Origin: Sphingomonadales bacterium CG_4_10_14_3_um_filter_58_15
GTDB taxonomy: Bacteria > Pseudomonadota > Alphaproteobacteria > Sphingomonadales > Sphingomonadaceae
Direction: 5' to 3'
Length of the DNA: 35,638 nt
Assembly: GCA_002783865.1 (NCBI GenBank)
Contig: PFJE01000043.1
Coordinates: 6,154-41,791, forward strand
Below, in pieces: positions 15,544-24,859 of this stretch. The translations under genes were made by a program, and so were the position numbers. The notes beneath the pieces are model-generated. The model ran no database searches, was not told the DNA's origin, and was given only the letters and a program-made list of their open reading frames with translations. Position 1 is the stretch's first letter; each line of letters begins with the position of its first letter.

Positions 15544-16445
15544 GACAGGATCATCCGGTCAGCGACGAGCGCGGCGAACAGCGCAAACAGGTAAAGGATC
15601 GAAAATTTGAACAGACGTTTTTCTGCCGCCATGTCTTTTGGCTCGGTCGTCTTGCTGCGAGCAACCTGCCAGGCCAGCACGCAGAATATACCGCTCAGCG
15701 CGATCGCAGCGACGCCATAGACCGCTCCGGCCAGTCCGAGGACAAAGGGCGCTACGGTCACGGCTGCCAGCAGCAGACTGTATCCGAATATCTGATGACG
15801 GGTCGACTGCCGACCGGCAACCACCGGCATCATCGGCACACCGGCTTTCGAATAGTCGCTGTTGACGAACAGCGCCAGCGCCCAGAAATGCGGCGGTGTC
15901 CACAGGAAGATAATCGCAAACAGCAGAAACGGCATCAACGTCACGTCACCGGTTACCGCAGCCCAGCCAATGGCCGGCGGGAAGGCACCAGCAGCGCCGC
16001 CAATAACAATATTCTGCGGCGTGCTGCGCTTAAGCCAGATCGTATAGATCACGGCATAGAAGAAGATGGCAAAGGCCAGAAACGCGGCGCTGAACCAGTT
16101 GACCGCAACGCCCATCAGCAGCACCGAAAAGACCGACAGGCCGATACCGAAATGCAGCGCGGTTTCGCGGTCCATCCGGCCAGCCGGCAATGGCCGCCCG
16201 CTGGTCCGCTTCATCACCGCATCGATATCCGATTCATACCATTGGTTGAGCGCGGCCGAAGCCCCTGCGCCCAGGCTGATCGCCAGGATTGCCGTAAAAC
16301 CGATCACCGGATGAATGGTTCCGGGCGCGGCCAGCAATCCGCAGAGCGCGGTAAAAATGACCAGCGACATCACGCGCGGCTTGGTCAGCGCAAAGAGATC
16401 TCTTGCACTGGCCAAACCCTGTATCGTTTGTGCCGCTGTGGTCAT
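15540..16445 (-). CDS. ctaB: Protoheme IX farnesyltransferase (heme O synthase)
   Basis: A 301-residue polytopic UbiA-family prenyltransferase. The first Asp-rich motif is [20 protein letters not shown], and the second conserved loop is [17 protein letters not shown]. It converts heme B to heme O, the precursor of heme A for the aa3 oxidase. I place the start at the ATG at 16445, which has GGAAAG five nt upstream. A TTG four codons earlier (16457) is less likely because it would overlap that Shine-Dalgarno. It follows ctaD by 32 bp. Confidence 0.95.
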   Translation of the reverse strand: MTTAAQTIQGLASARDLFALTKPRVMSLVIFTALCGLLAAPGTIHPVIGFTAILAISLGAGASAALNQWYESDIDAVMKRTSGRPLPAGRMDRETALHFGIGLSVFSVLLMGVAVNWFSAAFLAFAIFFYAVIYTIWLKRSTPQNIVIGGAAGAFPPAIGWAAVTGDVTLMPFLLFAIIFLWTPPHFWALALFVNSDYSKAGVPMMPVVAGRQSTRHQIFGYSLLLAAVTVAPFVLGLAGAVYGVAAIALSGIFCVLAWQVARSKTTEPKDMAAEKRLFKFSILYLFALFAALVADRMILS

Positions 16446-16477
16446 ATTTCTTTCCAAGCTTCGGACTGGTCCTCAGA

Positions 16478-18157
16478 TCACTTGATCTGCGGCAGCGTTT
16501 CAAACTGGTGGAACGGCGGCGGGCTGGACAGTGTCCATTCCAGCGTCGTTGCGCCTTCGCCCCAGTAATTGCCTTCCGCCTTGCGGCCGGCAAACAGCGA
16601 GTAGCCGATGTTGATGAAGAAGATCACCACACCGACCAGCATCACGGCATAGCCGATCGAGCTGATCTGGTTCCAGTACGCAAACTGCTCCGGATAGTCG
16701 GCATAGCGACGTGGCATGCCCTGCTGTCCGAGGAAGTGCTGCGGGAAGAACAGGATGTTCACGCCGATGAAGAAGATCCAGAAATGGAGCTGCCCCAGCA
16801 ATTCGTTGTACATCCGGCCCGACATTTTCGGGAACCAGTAATAGAAGCCGGCAAAGATCGAGAAGACCGCACCCAGCGACAGCACATAGTGGAAGTGAGC
16901 AACCACATAATAAGTGTCGTGAAGGTTGTCATCGATACCGCCATTGGCCAGCACAACACCGGTCACGCCACCAACGGTGAACATGAAGATGAAGCCAAGC
17001 GCCCACATCATCGGTGTCTTGAAGGACATCGAACCGCCCCACATGGTTGCGATCCACGAGAAGATCTTGATGCCGGTCGGCACCGCGATGACCATGGTAG
17101 CGGCGGTGAAATACATTTTCACGTTAACCGACATGCCGGTGGTGAACATATGGTGCGCCCAGACCACAAAGCCGACCACGCCGATGGCAACCATTGCATA
17201 GGCCATGCCGAGATAGCCGAACACCGGCTTGCGGCTGAAGGTCGAGACGATATGGCTGATCATGCCGAAACCGGGCAAGATCATGATGTAGACTTCGGGG
17301 TGACCAAAGAACCAGAACAGATGCTGATACAGCACCGGATCACCGCCGCCTGCCGCATCATAGAAGGTCGTGCCGAAATTACGGTCGGTCAACAGCATCG
17401 TGATCGCCGCTGCAAGCACGGGAAGCGCCAGAAGCAGCAAGAAGGCGGTTACCAGCACCGACCAGACAAACAGCGGCATCTTGTGCAGGGTCATCCCCGG
17501 CGCGCGCATGTTGAAGATGGTGGTGATGAAGTTGATCGCCCCGAGAATGGAGGAGGCGCCTGCAAGGTGGAGCGACAGGATCGCCATGTCCACCGCCGGA
17601 CCAACCGAACCGCTGGTCGAGAGCGGCGCATAGACCGTCCAGCCGGTACCGGCACCAAGGCCGGAGCCGCCCGGAACGAAGGTGGAACCGAACAACAGCA
17701 GGAAGGCGGGAACCAGCAGCCAGAAGCTGACATTGTTCATCCGCGGAAAGGCCATGTCGGGCGCGCCGATCATCAGCGGCACGAACCAGTTACCAAAGCC
17801 GCCAATCATCGCCGGCATGACCATGAAGAAGACCATGATCAGGCCGTGCGCGGTAATCAGCACGTTCCAAAGGTGATAGGCCTCGTCCATCGACGCTTCG
17901 CCGCCACCCATCATGCCATTGTGGGCGGTTGCCCACATCTGCAAATACTGGATACCGGGTTCAGCCAGTTCGAGACGCATCAAACCGGAAATCGCACCAC
18001 CGATGATACCCGCGACAATCGCGAAAATCAGATAGAGGGTACCGATGTCCTTGTGGTTGGTCGACATGAACCAGCGCTGGAAAAAGGCTGGCTTGTGATC
18101 CGCATCATGCGCATGATCATCGATATGGCCATCTGCTGTGATAGTTGTCATTGTCAC
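16478..18157 (-). CDS. ctaD: Cytochrome c oxidase subunit I
   Basis: A 559-residue, twelve-helix heme-copper oxidase subunit. The signature [17 protein letters not shown] contains the CuB His and the cross-linked Tyr, and [17 protein letters not shown] has the heme ligands. The N-terminal [19 protein letters not shown] is typical of aa3-type (A-family) enzymes. It reduces O2 to water and pumps protons. The His/Asp-rich N-terminal tail ([13 protein letters not shown]) is a minor feature that could bind metal, but is probably neutral. It starts 6 bp after the ctaC stop. Confidence 0.97.
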   Translation of the reverse strand: MTMTTITADGHIDDHAHDADHKPAFFQRWFMSTNHKDIGTLYLIFAIVAGIIGGAISGLMRLELAEPGIQYLQMWATAHNGMMGGGEASMDEAYHLWNVLITAHGLIMVFFMVMPAMIGGFGNWFVPLMIGAPDMAFPRMNNVSFWLLVPAFLLLFGSTFVPGGSGLGAGTGWTVYAPLSTSGSVGPAVDMAILSLHLAGASSILGAINFITTIFNMRAPGMTLHKMPLFVWSVLVTAFLLLLALPVLAAAITMLLTDRNFGTTFYDAAGGGDPVLYQHLFWFFGHPEVYIMILPGFGMISHIVSTFSRKPVFGYLGMAYAMVAIGVVGFVVWAHHMFTTGMSVNVKMYFTAATMVIAVPTGIKIFSWIATMWGGSMSFKTPMMWALGFIFMFTVGGVTGVVLANGGIDDNLHDTYYVVAHFHYVLSLGAVFSIFAGFYYWFPKMSGRMYNELLGQLHFWIFFIGVNILFFPQHFLGQQGMPRRYADYPEQFAYWNQISSIGYAVMLVGVVIFFINIGYSLFAGRKAEGNYWGEGATTLEWTLSSPPPFHQFETLPQIK

Positions 18158-18163
18158 TTACCC

Positions 18164-19258
18164 TTATTGCGTAACTGGCGCAGAAGCAGCCGGTGCGGCA
18201 GCTCCGGTTGAATTTGATGCTGGCACCAATTGCGGTGCGACGACGGTCGAGGTTTCTTCTACCGCTCCGGCGCCTTCAGCACTGACTTCGTTCAAAGCCG
18301 CCTGGCCTTTTGGCGTTCCGCCATTGGCGCGAACCCAGTCGTTGAATTTTGCCTCGGACAGAACTTCGACCGTGATCGGCATGAAGCCGTGACGCGCGCC
18401 GCAAAGTTCTGAACATTGGCCATAATAGACGCCTTCGCGGTCGATCTGCAGAACCTTTTCATTGATTCGCCCCGGTACCGCGTCGAGCTTGAACCAGGCC
18501 GAAGGCAAGGCAAAGCTGTGAATGACGTCGGCTGCGGTGATCAGCAGCTTGACCGGCTTTCCCGCTGGAATAACCATCCGGTTGTCAGCAGCCAATTGGT
18601 ATGGTTCTCCGCGCGCTGCGGCTTCTTCTTCCGACAGCATGTTGGAAATGACTTCGAAATCGCCGTTATCGGGATAGCTATAGCCCCAATACCATTGGTA
18701 GCCGGTCACTTTGACGGTCAGCGCATCCTCTGGCGCCGGTTCAAACTGGCGAGCGAGCAGGCTGATCGACGGCACGGCGATGACCACAAGGATCAGAACC
18801 GGGATAACCGTCCAGATGATTTCGATGAATGTATTGTGAGTTGTCTTGGACGGCTCGGGATTGGCACCACGCCGAAAACGAAAGACGACCCAGAACAGCA
18901 GGCCAAGCACCAGTAGACTCACGCCAACCATCATCGGGATCAGGATCGCGTTGTTGATCCAATGCGCGGTTTGGCCGGTTTCACTGAACTGCTGCTGAAA
19001 ATCAACGCCACCATCGACCGGCATGCCGATGCCTGGCGTTGGTTTCATCGGGGTATAGAGGGCCGGATCAAGTCCAGAAGGCGCAGCATTCGCAGTCGCT
19101 GCCGTTTCTGCATCTGCTCCAGCCGGCACTAACGGGTCGACCGAAGGCGTCGCGGGTTCAACCACCGGTGCCGCTGGCAATTCCTGCTGCGCCGACAACG
19201 CTGCCGGCGTGAGAATCAGGCCGATGGCCAGAATCCAAGCTTTCACAAAATGAGTCAT
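18164..19258 (-). CDS. ctaC: Cytochrome c oxidase subunit II with extended termini
   Basis: A 364-residue protein. It has a signal peptide (1-23, ending AALSA), a Pro/Ala/Glu-rich linker (about 24-80), two membrane helices (about 101-127 and 144-165) and a cupredoxin CuA domain. CuA ligands are H247, C282, E284, C286, H290 and M293 (CSELCGARHGFMP). The domain passes electrons from cytochrome c to subunit I. The Ala/Pro/Thr-rich tails (24-80 and about 320-364) make it longer than typical subunit II proteins. It is the first gene of the operon, with a 5' leader of about 95 nt after the predicted promoter. Confidence 0.96.
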   Translation of the reverse strand: MTHFVKAWILAIGLILTPAALSAQQELPAAPVVEPATPSVDPLVPAGADAETAATANAAPSGLDPALYTPMKPTPGIGMPVDGGVDFQQQFSETGQTAHWINNAILIPMMVGVSLLVLGLLFWVVFRFRRGANPEPSKTTHNTFIEIIWTVIPVLILVVIAVPSISLLARQFEPAPEDALTVKVTGYQWYWGYSYPDNGDFEVISNMLSEEEAAARGEPYQLAADNRMVIPAGKPVKLLITAADVIHSFALPSAWFKLDAVPGRINEKVLQIDREGVYYGQCSELCGARHGFMPITVEVLSEAKFNDWVRANGGTPKGQAALNEVSAEGAGAVEETSTVVAPQLVPASNSTGAAAPAASAPVTQ

Positions 19259-19361
19259 ATATCGCTCAACCCTATCTTACCTCAAGTTTCGGTAGTTTTC
19301 CGGCATTGGCCCAACAATGTGAATCAGCAAGCCCGGCCCGGATATAGTCCGATTGGGGCGG

Positions 19362-19390
19362 CTTATAGGCATGGTTGCCGTAACCCTCAA
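19362..19390 (-). promoter_or_regulatory. Predicted sigma70-type promoter of the cta operon
   Basis: On the minus strand a -35 box TTGAGG and a -10 box TATAAG are separated by exactly 17 bp. The boxes match the TTGACA/TATAAT consensus at 4/6 and 5/6 positions. Transcription would start about 95 nt upstream of ctaC. It lies in the divergent gap between ctaC and pyrE. Confidence 0.6.
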
Positions 19391-19497
19391 GCTACCGAAT
19401 GGATATTTTTTCAGTTTTTTGACTTTAATTTCTCTGGCAATGCAGCCGCAATATGCCCATTTGGGCAGAAGCAAGCAAAACAGCGCGGGATAAAATA

Positions 19498-20091
19498 GTG
19501 ACAGAAGACGAGATTTTAGCCGAATTCCGAGCCAGCGATGCCTTGCTGGAGGGCCATTTCATTCTTTCGTCCGGTCGCCATGGCGCGCAATATTTGCAAT
19601 GCGCGCGGTTGCTGATGAACCCGGCGCGTGCGGCGCGGGTAGCCGCCGCCTTGGCCGACAAATTGCCTGGAAATATCCGCCGTTCGATCGATATTGTCGT
19701 CTCGCCGGCGATGGGCGGCGTTATTATAGGTCACGAAATGGGGCGTGCGCTCGGTCTCGACGCGCTGTTCCTCGAACGGCCCGAAGGCACGTTCGAACTG
19801 CGCCGCGGGTTTCGGCTCGAACCAGGGCAGAAGGTGCTGATGATGGAAGATGTCGTGACCACCGGCCTGTCGTCGCGCGAAGCCATTCAGGCGATCCGCG
19901 ATGCGGGCGGCGATGTTATTGCCGCCGGTGCCTTGATCGACCGTTCGAACGGGGCGGCCCAGTTTGATGTACCGTTCTTCCCGCTGCTGACGCTGGACGT
20001 GCCATCCTACGCTGCGGATGAACTTCCCCCCGAACTGGCAGCGATTCCCGCCATCAAGCCGGGCAGTCGCGCCGAAATACCAGCCGGGTGA
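19498..20091 (+). CDS. pyrE: Orotate phosphoribosyltransferase
   Basis: A 197-residue type I phosphoribosyltransferase, close to the usual OPRT length. It has HFILSSGRH near the N-terminus and the PRPP-binding motif [14 protein letters not shown] (about 116-129). It makes OMP from orotate and PRPP in pyrimidine synthesis. I place the start at GTG 19498 ([10 protein letters not shown]), which matches how family members begin. The frame is open back to an ATG at 19453, but those 15 codons lack support. It overlaps pdxJ by 4 bp (GTGA) and opens the pyrE-pdxJ-acpS-lepB run. Confidence 0.93.
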   Translation: MTEDEILAEFRASDALLEGHFILSSGRHGAQYLQCARLLMNPARAARVAAALADKLPGNIRRSIDIVVSPAMGGVIIGHEMGRALGLDALFLERPEGTFELRRGFRLEPGQKVLMMEDVVTTGLSSREAIQAIRDAGGDVIAAGALIDRSNGAAQFDVPFFPLLTLDVPSYAADELPPELAAIPAIKPGSRAEIPAG

Positions 20092-20822
20092 GCAACACAC
20101 ACCCTTTGAGACTGGGCGTCAATATTGACCATGTCGCCACCATCCGCAACGCCCGCGGCGGCGATCATCCGGAACCCGTGCGCGCGGCACTGGTCGCCGC
20201 AGCAGCGGGCGCGGATGGCATCACCGCCCATCTGCGCGAAGACCGGCGCCATATCCGCGATGATGATCTGATCAGATTGATGGACAGCCTGACCATCCCG
20301 CTCAATCTGGAAATGGCCGCGACCGACGAGATGCTGACGATCGCGCTGCGCCACAAGCCGCATGCCGCCTGTATCGTCCCGGAAAACCGCGAGGAGCGGA
20401 CCACCGAAGGCGGGCTAGATGCCGCCGGCCAGCACAACAAGCTCGCCGATTTTGTCGGCCAGCTGAGAGAGGCAAATATCCGCGTCAGCCTGTTCATCGA
20501 ACCCGATCCCCGCCAGATAGAGGCGGCTATCCGCCTCGGCGCACCGGTGGTAGAATTTCACACCGGCCGTTATGCCGAGCTTGCCGGAAGCGAACGCGAA
20601 GCCGAACTGCGCCGGATCGCTGACGCGTCGGCACTGGCGGCGAAAAACGGCATCGAACCCCACGCAGGACACGGCCTGACCTTTGACAATGTCATCCCGA
20701 TCGCCGCAATCCCGCAGCTCAAAGAACTGAATATCGGGCATTTCCTGATCGGCGAGGCCATCTTCAGCGGGCTGGATGGCAGCATCCGCCAGATGCGCGC
20801 GTTGATGGATGATGCGCGTTGA
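20088..20822 (+). CDS. pdxJ: Pyridoxine 5'-phosphate synthase
   Basis: A 244-residue TIM-barrel enzyme with the diagnostic N-terminal [17 protein letters not shown], the catalytic Glu in [26 protein letters not shown], and the C-terminal phosphate-binding region [15 protein letters not shown]. It condenses 3-amino-1-hydroxyacetone phosphate and deoxyxylulose phosphate to form vitamin B6. The GTG start overlaps the pyrE stop by 4 bp. The next gene, acpS, is separated by a palindromic repeat, although pdxJ-acpS is normally a tight pair. Confidence 0.96.
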   Translation: MSNTHPLRLGVNIDHVATIRNARGGDHPEPVRAALVAAAAGADGITAHLREDRRHIRDDDLIRLMDSLTIPLNLEMAATDEMLTIALRHKPHAACIVPENREERTTEGGLDAAGQHNKLADFVGQLREANIRVSLFIEPDPRQIEAAIRLGAPVVEFHTGRYAELAGSEREAELRRIADASALAAKNGIEPHAGHGLTFDNVIPIAAIPQLKELNIGHFLIGEAIFSGLDGSIRQMRALMDDAR

Positions 20823-20840
20823 AAATGGTGACGCATTTTT

Positions 20841-20973
20841 CCTCCCCATCGCAGATGGGGAGGGGGACCGCCCGCAGGGTGGTGGAGGGGCCTCTCACCC
20901 CGAGCACCAATCCTGACCTCGGCCCCTCCGTCGCCTTCGGCGCCACCTCCCCACAGCTTCGCTGCAGGGAGGG
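20841..20973. repeat. Palindromic intergenic repeat, family R2, copy 1
   Basis: A 133-bp element with two arms. The left arm CCTCCCCATCGCAGATGGGG continues into GGACCGCCCGCAGGGTGGTGG. The right arm is GGCCCCTCCGTCGCCTTCGG continuing into CACCTCCCCACAGCTTCGCT and ends GGGAGGG. Each arm carries its own small hairpins. Reverse-complemented, it matches the copy at 22428-22554. The terminal GGGAGGG sits 6 nt before the acpS ATG and serves as its Shine-Dalgarno. It lies inside a co-directional cluster. Confidence 0.85.
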
Positions 20974-20979
20974 TTTTAG

Positions 20980-21381
20980 ATGATCATCGGTCTCGGCTCC
21001 GACCTCTGCAATATCGAACGTATCCAGAATTCGCTCGACCGCTTTGGTGAGCGCTTCGAGCTGCGCGTTTTCACCGAACTGGAACGCGCCAAGGCGGCGC
21101 GGCGACCGTTCACCAAAGCGGGCACCTATGCGAAACGCTTCGCCGCCAAGGAGGCTTATTCCAAAGCGGTCGGCACCGGCTTCCGGGCCGGCGTCTTCAT
21201 GAAGGATATCGGCGTCATCAATGCCAAGAGCGGCGCGCCGACTCTGGCGCTGACCGGCGGCGCGAAAAAACGCCTCGACGCGCTGACTCCGGCAGGATAT
21301 GAGGCATTTGTTCATCTCACACTCACCGACGATCATCCATGGGCACAGGCATTCGTGATCATTGAAGCCCATCCGCTTTAG
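20980..21381 (+). CDS. acpS: Holo-[acyl-carrier-protein] synthase
   Basis: A 133-residue AcpS-type phosphopantetheinyl transferase. The Mg-binding motif is [14 protein letters not shown], and the second motif is [18 protein letters not shown]. It transfers 4'-phosphopantetheine from CoA to ACP. The length is normal. The ATG has GGGAGGG 6 nt upstream, and that sequence is the end of an R2 repeat rather than unique leader DNA. It is followed by lepB, as in many alphaproteobacteria. Confidence 0.95.
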   Translation: MIIGLGSDLCNIERIQNSLDRFGERFELRVFTELERAKAARRPFTKAGTYAKRFAAKEAYSKAVGTGFRAGVFMKDIGVINAKSGAPTLALTGGAKKRLDALTPAGYEAFVHLTLTDDHPWAQAFVIIEAHPL

Positions 21382-21412
21382 GACCAAATCCACCTTAGGA
21401 ACCGCGCGTCGC

Positions 21413-22306
21413 ATGGACCAGGAAACCAGAGACACCAATATGGCACTAGAAAATACCGCCGACAGCAAATCCAGCGAAAAGCCTGACAAGGAAAAAACCG
21501 ACTGGATCGGCGAGATCAAGAGCATCGGCCTGCTGTTGCTGGCGGTGCTGGCGTTCCACAGTCTGGTCGCCAAGCCATTCTACATCCCCTCGGTATCGAT
21601 GATGCCCGGCCTGCTTGTCGGGGACCGGCTGATCGTCAGCAAATATGCCTATGGCTGGTCCTGGGTATCCCCCACCTTCCATATCGTGCCGCGCGTGTCG
21701 GGCCGCCTGTTCGGTTCTTTGCCGGAACGCGGCGACGTCGTCATCCTGACGCCAAGAGACCAGAGCAGTGACTATATCAAGCGGGTGATCGGCCTGCCCG
21801 GCGACACGATTGAGTTGCGTGGCGGACAGGTATTCCTCAACGGCATCGGCGTCAGACAGGACGTACAGCCGGATCTACAGGTGCCGGTCGACGCCAATAA
21901 TCCTTGCAACGCCAACGAATTCCCCGGAGCCCGCGGCGTCGATGCTGATGGCAAACCGGTTTGCAACCTGCCGATCGTCCGCGAAACCCTGCCCAATGGC
22001 GTCAGCTACAATATTATCGATCTCGGTCCGCAATATACCGATGACGTGGCGCCCGTCGAGATTCCGGAAGGCGAAGTCTATCTGCTCGGCGACAACCGCG
22101 ATCTCAGCGCCGACAGCCGGGTCGCCAGTCCGCTCGGCCTTGGCGGTCCGATTCCCTGGGAGAATATCGGCGGACGGGCGGAATTCATCACCTTCTCGCT
22201 CGATGGCACCACCACGCTCAATCCGCTGACCTGGTGGGGCGCCTTCCGCAGTGGTCGGGCCGGCCTCAGCCTGCGTCCCGACAAGGCGGAAGCAGCGGCC
22301 GAATAA
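21413..22306 (+). CDS. lepB: Signal peptidase I
   Basis: A 297-residue S26 peptidase with one N-terminal membrane helix (about 36-52). The catalytic Ser62 is in YIPSVSMMPGLLVGD and Lys123 in DYIKRVIGLPGD. The box E motif GDNRDLSADSR is also present. It cleaves Sec and Tat signal peptides on the periplasmic side. The frame is open back to 21362, overlapping acpS. I prefer the ATG at 21413, with AGGA about 12 nt upstream; the ATG at 21440 is also possible. The usual downstream neighbours rnc and era are absent, and an R2 repeat and a convergent argC follow. Confidence 0.94.
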   Translation: MDQETRDTNMALENTADSKSSEKPDKEKTDWIGEIKSIGLLLLAVLAFHSLVAKPFYIPSVSMMPGLLVGDRLIVSKYAYGWSWVSPTFHIVPRVSGRLFGSLPERGDVVILTPRDQSSDYIKRVIGLPGDTIELRGGQVFLNGIGVRQDVQPDLQVPVDANNPCNANEFPGARGVDADGKPVCNLPIVRETLPNGVSYNIIDLGPQYTDDVAPVEIPEGEVYLLGDNRDLSADSRVASPLGLGGPIPWENIGGRAEFITFSLDGTTTLNPLTWWGAFRSGRAGLSLRPDKAEAAAE

Positions 22307-22629
22307 GGGAAAGCCTGAAGCGTGTTTCCGTTATGTGGAAAGGTCATCATAACCTAGGTAAGGACGGCCTAAAAAGGGTCAGGGTAGCTTCTCTCGTCAG
22401 AGCGCTGCGGTTCAAGAAGCAGCAGATCCTCGCCGCTTGCGGGGAGGTGGCAGCCCGAAGGGCTGACGGAGGGGGTCCCGGCCTAGGCGCTGCGCTCAGA
22501 CGCGCTCCCCCTCCACCACGCTTCGCGCGGTCCCCCTCCCCGTGCCGGGGAGGACTTTCTTGAGCGCAACTCGAATAAGTAGGAGCGCGCTAGGCCGAGC
22601 CGATAATTCCGCTTGACTGAAACAGGTCG
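22307..22629. other. Convergent intergenic region between lepB and argC
   Basis: About 320 bp without a supported gene. The middle (22428-22554) is an R2 palindromic repeat. The flanks (22307-22427 and 22555-22629) show no terminator with a U tract, no RNA gene and no convincing small ORF. The repeat hairpins could act as a two-way transcription barrier between the convergent genes. Confidence 0.6.
22428..22554. repeat. Palindromic intergenic repeat, family R2, copy 2 (inverted relative to copy 1)
   Basis: Left arm: CCTCGCCGCTTGCGGGGAGG then TGGCAGCCCGAAGGGCTGAC. Right arm: CTCCCCCTCCACCACGCTTC continuing to CCCCGTGCCGGGGAGGA. The right arm is the reverse complement of the left arm of copy 1 at 20841, and vice versa, so the two copies flank acpS-lepB in opposite orientation. 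Confidence 0.85.
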
Positions 22630-23559
22630 CTAGAGCCGCAAGCCTGCGGTTTCGTCCAGACCTGCCATGATATTCAGATTCTGCACCGCGGCGCCCGAAG
22701 CGCCCTTGCCGAGATTATCGAGCCGCGCGATCAGCCGGGCATGATAGCCACCGGCATTGCCGCAGACAAACAGCTCCAGCCGGTCGGTCGCCGCATCATT
22801 TTCGCTGATCAGCAATTCCGAAAGGCCGCTGCCGCTCTGCACCGAAATGATGTTTGAACCGGCATAAAAGGCGCTCAGCTCTTCCAACAGCTGATCGGGT
22901 GTAACCGCGCCGATTGCACCGAGATGCAACGGCACTTCGACCAGCATCCCGCGGAAGGCGCGGATCACCGATGGCGCAAAAATGACATCGTGGGTCAGCC
23001 CGCCCTGTATCTTCATCTCCGGCATATGCTTGTGATCGAGGTTCAGACCATAGCTGCGGAAAGCCAGATCGGGTTCCGCCGCAAAGCGCTCGATCAGCGC
23101 CTTGCCGCCGCCGGAATAGCCGGACACCGCGTTCATCACATAGGGCCAGTCGGCTGGCAGCAATCCCCTGGCGATCAGCGGCGCCACCAGCGCCAGAAAG
23201 CCGGTCGGATAGCAGCCCGGATTGGACACAAAACGTGCATTCGCGATGGCGTCGCGTTGGCCCGCGCGAAATTCGGCAAAGCCATAGGCCCAGCCATCGG
23301 CGGTCCGGTGCGCGGTCGAGGCATCGATAACCCGAGTCCGGTCATTGTCGATCAGCGCCACCGCTTCCCGCGCCGCATCATCGGGCAGGCAGAGGATGAC
23401 AAAATCGCTGTCATTGATCGCCTCGCGCCGCGCCGCCAGATCCTTGCGCTGCGCCTCGGGCAGCGAAACCATAGTGAATTCGCTCCGCCCGGACAGCCGT
23501 TCGGCAATTTCCAGTCCGGTCGTGCCCACGGCACCGTCGATAAAGATCGTCTGCGTCAT
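22630..23559 (-). CDS. argC: N-acetyl-gamma-glutamyl-phosphate reductase (short form)
   Basis: A 309-residue NADP-dependent reductase of arginine biosynthesis. It has the N-terminal nucleotide motif FIDGAVGTTGLEIAERL and the catalytic Cys116 in VSNPGCYPTGF. VMNAVSGYSGGGK and HKHMPEM supply the substrate-binding part. The length of about 310 and the DGAVGTTG motif put it in the shorter argC class (type 2) rather than the 340-residue class. It lies 8 bp after the NlpC/P60 gene, so the two are probably co-transcribed. Confidence 0.94.
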   Translation of the reverse strand: MTQTIFIDGAVGTTGLEIAERLSGRSEFTMVSLPEAQRKDLAARREAINDSDFVILCLPDDAAREAVALIDNDRTRVIDASTAHRTADGWAYGFAEFRAGQRDAIANARFVSNPGCYPTGFLALVAPLIARGLLPADWPYVMNAVSGYSGGGKALIERFAAEPDLAFRSYGLNLDHKHMPEMKIQGGLTHDVIFAPSVIRAFRGMLVEVPLHLGAIGAVTPDQLLEELSAFYAGSNIISVQSGSGLSELLISENDAATDRLELFVCGNAGGYHARLIARLDNLGKGASGAAVQNLNIMAGLDETAGLRL

Positions 23560-23567
23560 GACCAGCC

Positions 23568-24494
23568 TCAGGACAGCCGTTTGCGCGCCAGTACCGGCTG
23601 TTCATTGTCCGCAGCAAAGCGCGCCACCACATCCGCCAGCGGCTCGATCACCACCTGCATCGCGTGCGAAGTGGAATGGATGATCCGGTCCTTGTCGATC
23701 ATCAGGCCGACATGGTTCGGGAAAAATACCAGATCGCCGCGCCGCAGATTGTCGTCTTCCGCAATCTCTTCGCCCAGCGCGGCCAGCTGCTGGTCGCTGT
23801 CGCGCGGTGCGACAATGCCGGTCAGCATCAGGATCATCTGGATCAGACCCGAACAATCCAGACCATCACCGCTGCGGCCGCCCCAGAGATAAGGCGCACC
23901 AATCAGCTGTTCGGCAAGCGCCGCGGTGCCGTTGCTGCCGTCGAACACGACCTTGGTGCCAATCGGCTGGACATGCCGGACATGGACAAAACCCTTGCCG
24001 CTTTTCAGATAGAAGCCGCATTCGCTGGGTTCACCGCAGGCAATCCGCGCGCCCATCGGCAGCCGCTTCATCACCCCCGACTTGAAATCCGGCTCGATGA
24101 AGATCAGGGCCGCGCGGGCGCTGATCACATGGGTCGGCTCCGGCGTCTTTTTTTGATGCTGCAGCGCATGCACCGGCACATAGCCGACATAGCCGTCATG
24201 ACCGCTATAGCCCCAGGCCCAGTCGCCGGCGATATCCAGTACATGGAAATCCTCGCCGTGCAGCAATTCGGAAATCGCTTCATGATCCTTGCCGCCCTGC
24301 TTGCGGATCATCGCCTTTGGCGCGGAACAGCGCATCGGCATCGGTGCCGCGTAATGCGGGGCAAACATCTTGCCGGCCAGCGCAATGTCAGCGAGGTCGC
24401 CGCGATGCGCGGTGATCCGGGGATCAAAATCCTCCTCCGGACCAATCAGCACGAATTTCGCGTGCGCGCCAGTCTCTGCAGTTTCCATGTCCAT
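23568..24494 (-). CDS. NlpC/P60 (C40) peptidase with N-terminal SH3-like domains
   Basis: A 308-residue protein. Two SH3b-like segments (about 40-110 and 120-175) precede a C-terminal NlpC/P60 domain (about 185-300) with C214 in GRSGDGLDCSGLIQ, H261 in PNHVGLMID and a further His in IIHSTSH. These enzymes cut gamma-D-Glu-diaminopimelate bonds in murein peptides. There is no signal peptide, so a cytoplasmic role in recycling murein peptides is likely. I prefer the ATG at 24494; the frame is open to 24533, but the extra residues look spurious. It resembles genes usually paired with an M17 aminopeptidase, here 2.1 kb away. Confidence 0.87.
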   Translation of the reverse strand: MDMETAETGAHAKFVLIGPEEDFDPRITAHRGDLADIALAGKMFAPHYAAPMPMRCSAPKAMIRKQGGKDHEAISELLHGEDFHVLDIAGDWAWGYSGHDGYVGYVPVHALQHQKKTPEPTHVISARAALIFIEPDFKSGVMKRLPMGARIACGEPSECGFYLKSGKGFVHVRHVQPIGTKVVFDGSNGTAALAEQLIGAPYLWGGRSGDGLDCSGLIQMILMLTGIVAPRDSDQQLAALGEEIAEDDNLRRGDLVFFPNHVGLMIDKDRIIHSTSHAMQVVIEPLADVVARFAADNEQPVLARKRLS

Positions 24495-24859
24495 GCGTAA
24501 AGAAATCCCAATTGCGATAAAAATGCCCGTCACTCTGCGGCTTATGCGCCATATTGCAAAGCGATGACAATCGAGCGCCCATAAACGACATGGGGGCGGT
24601 TAAGCAAGCGGTGTCGCTGTTGGGTGGTGTCGAGGGCTGAATTTCCGCTGTTAATTGGTGAGCCGCCATCAGAACAATCAAATCCGGACCATCGCTATTG
24701 GACAGGCTCTGCGCCCGAGTTCCGGGATAGTTGCCATTGACCCGAAGCCACGAGATTGTCGGCGCAAACCAAGTTGCTTGAGCGAACTTTCTGCCAAGCC
24801 CCTGCTTATGCTCCGTTATTGCCTCGACTTCGCAAGGATAGAAGTGCAGATTTGTTTGC
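24495..24859. other. Intergenic region upstream of the transporter pair
   Basis: About 365 bp between the divergent NlpC/P60 and transporter genes. A minus-strand frame of 145 codons (24424-24861) crosses it and runs into the NlpC/P60 gene in another frame. I recognise no domain, repeat or Shine-Dalgarno for it, and it looks accidental. There is no RNA gene or clear promoter. This could be junction DNA of an inserted segment. Confidence 0.5.

Noticed and set aside
16403-18211. Plus-strand open frame of 602 codons opposite ctaD
   Set aside because: It is the antisense shadow of a highly conserved oxidase subunit, with composition typical of reverse-complemented codons.
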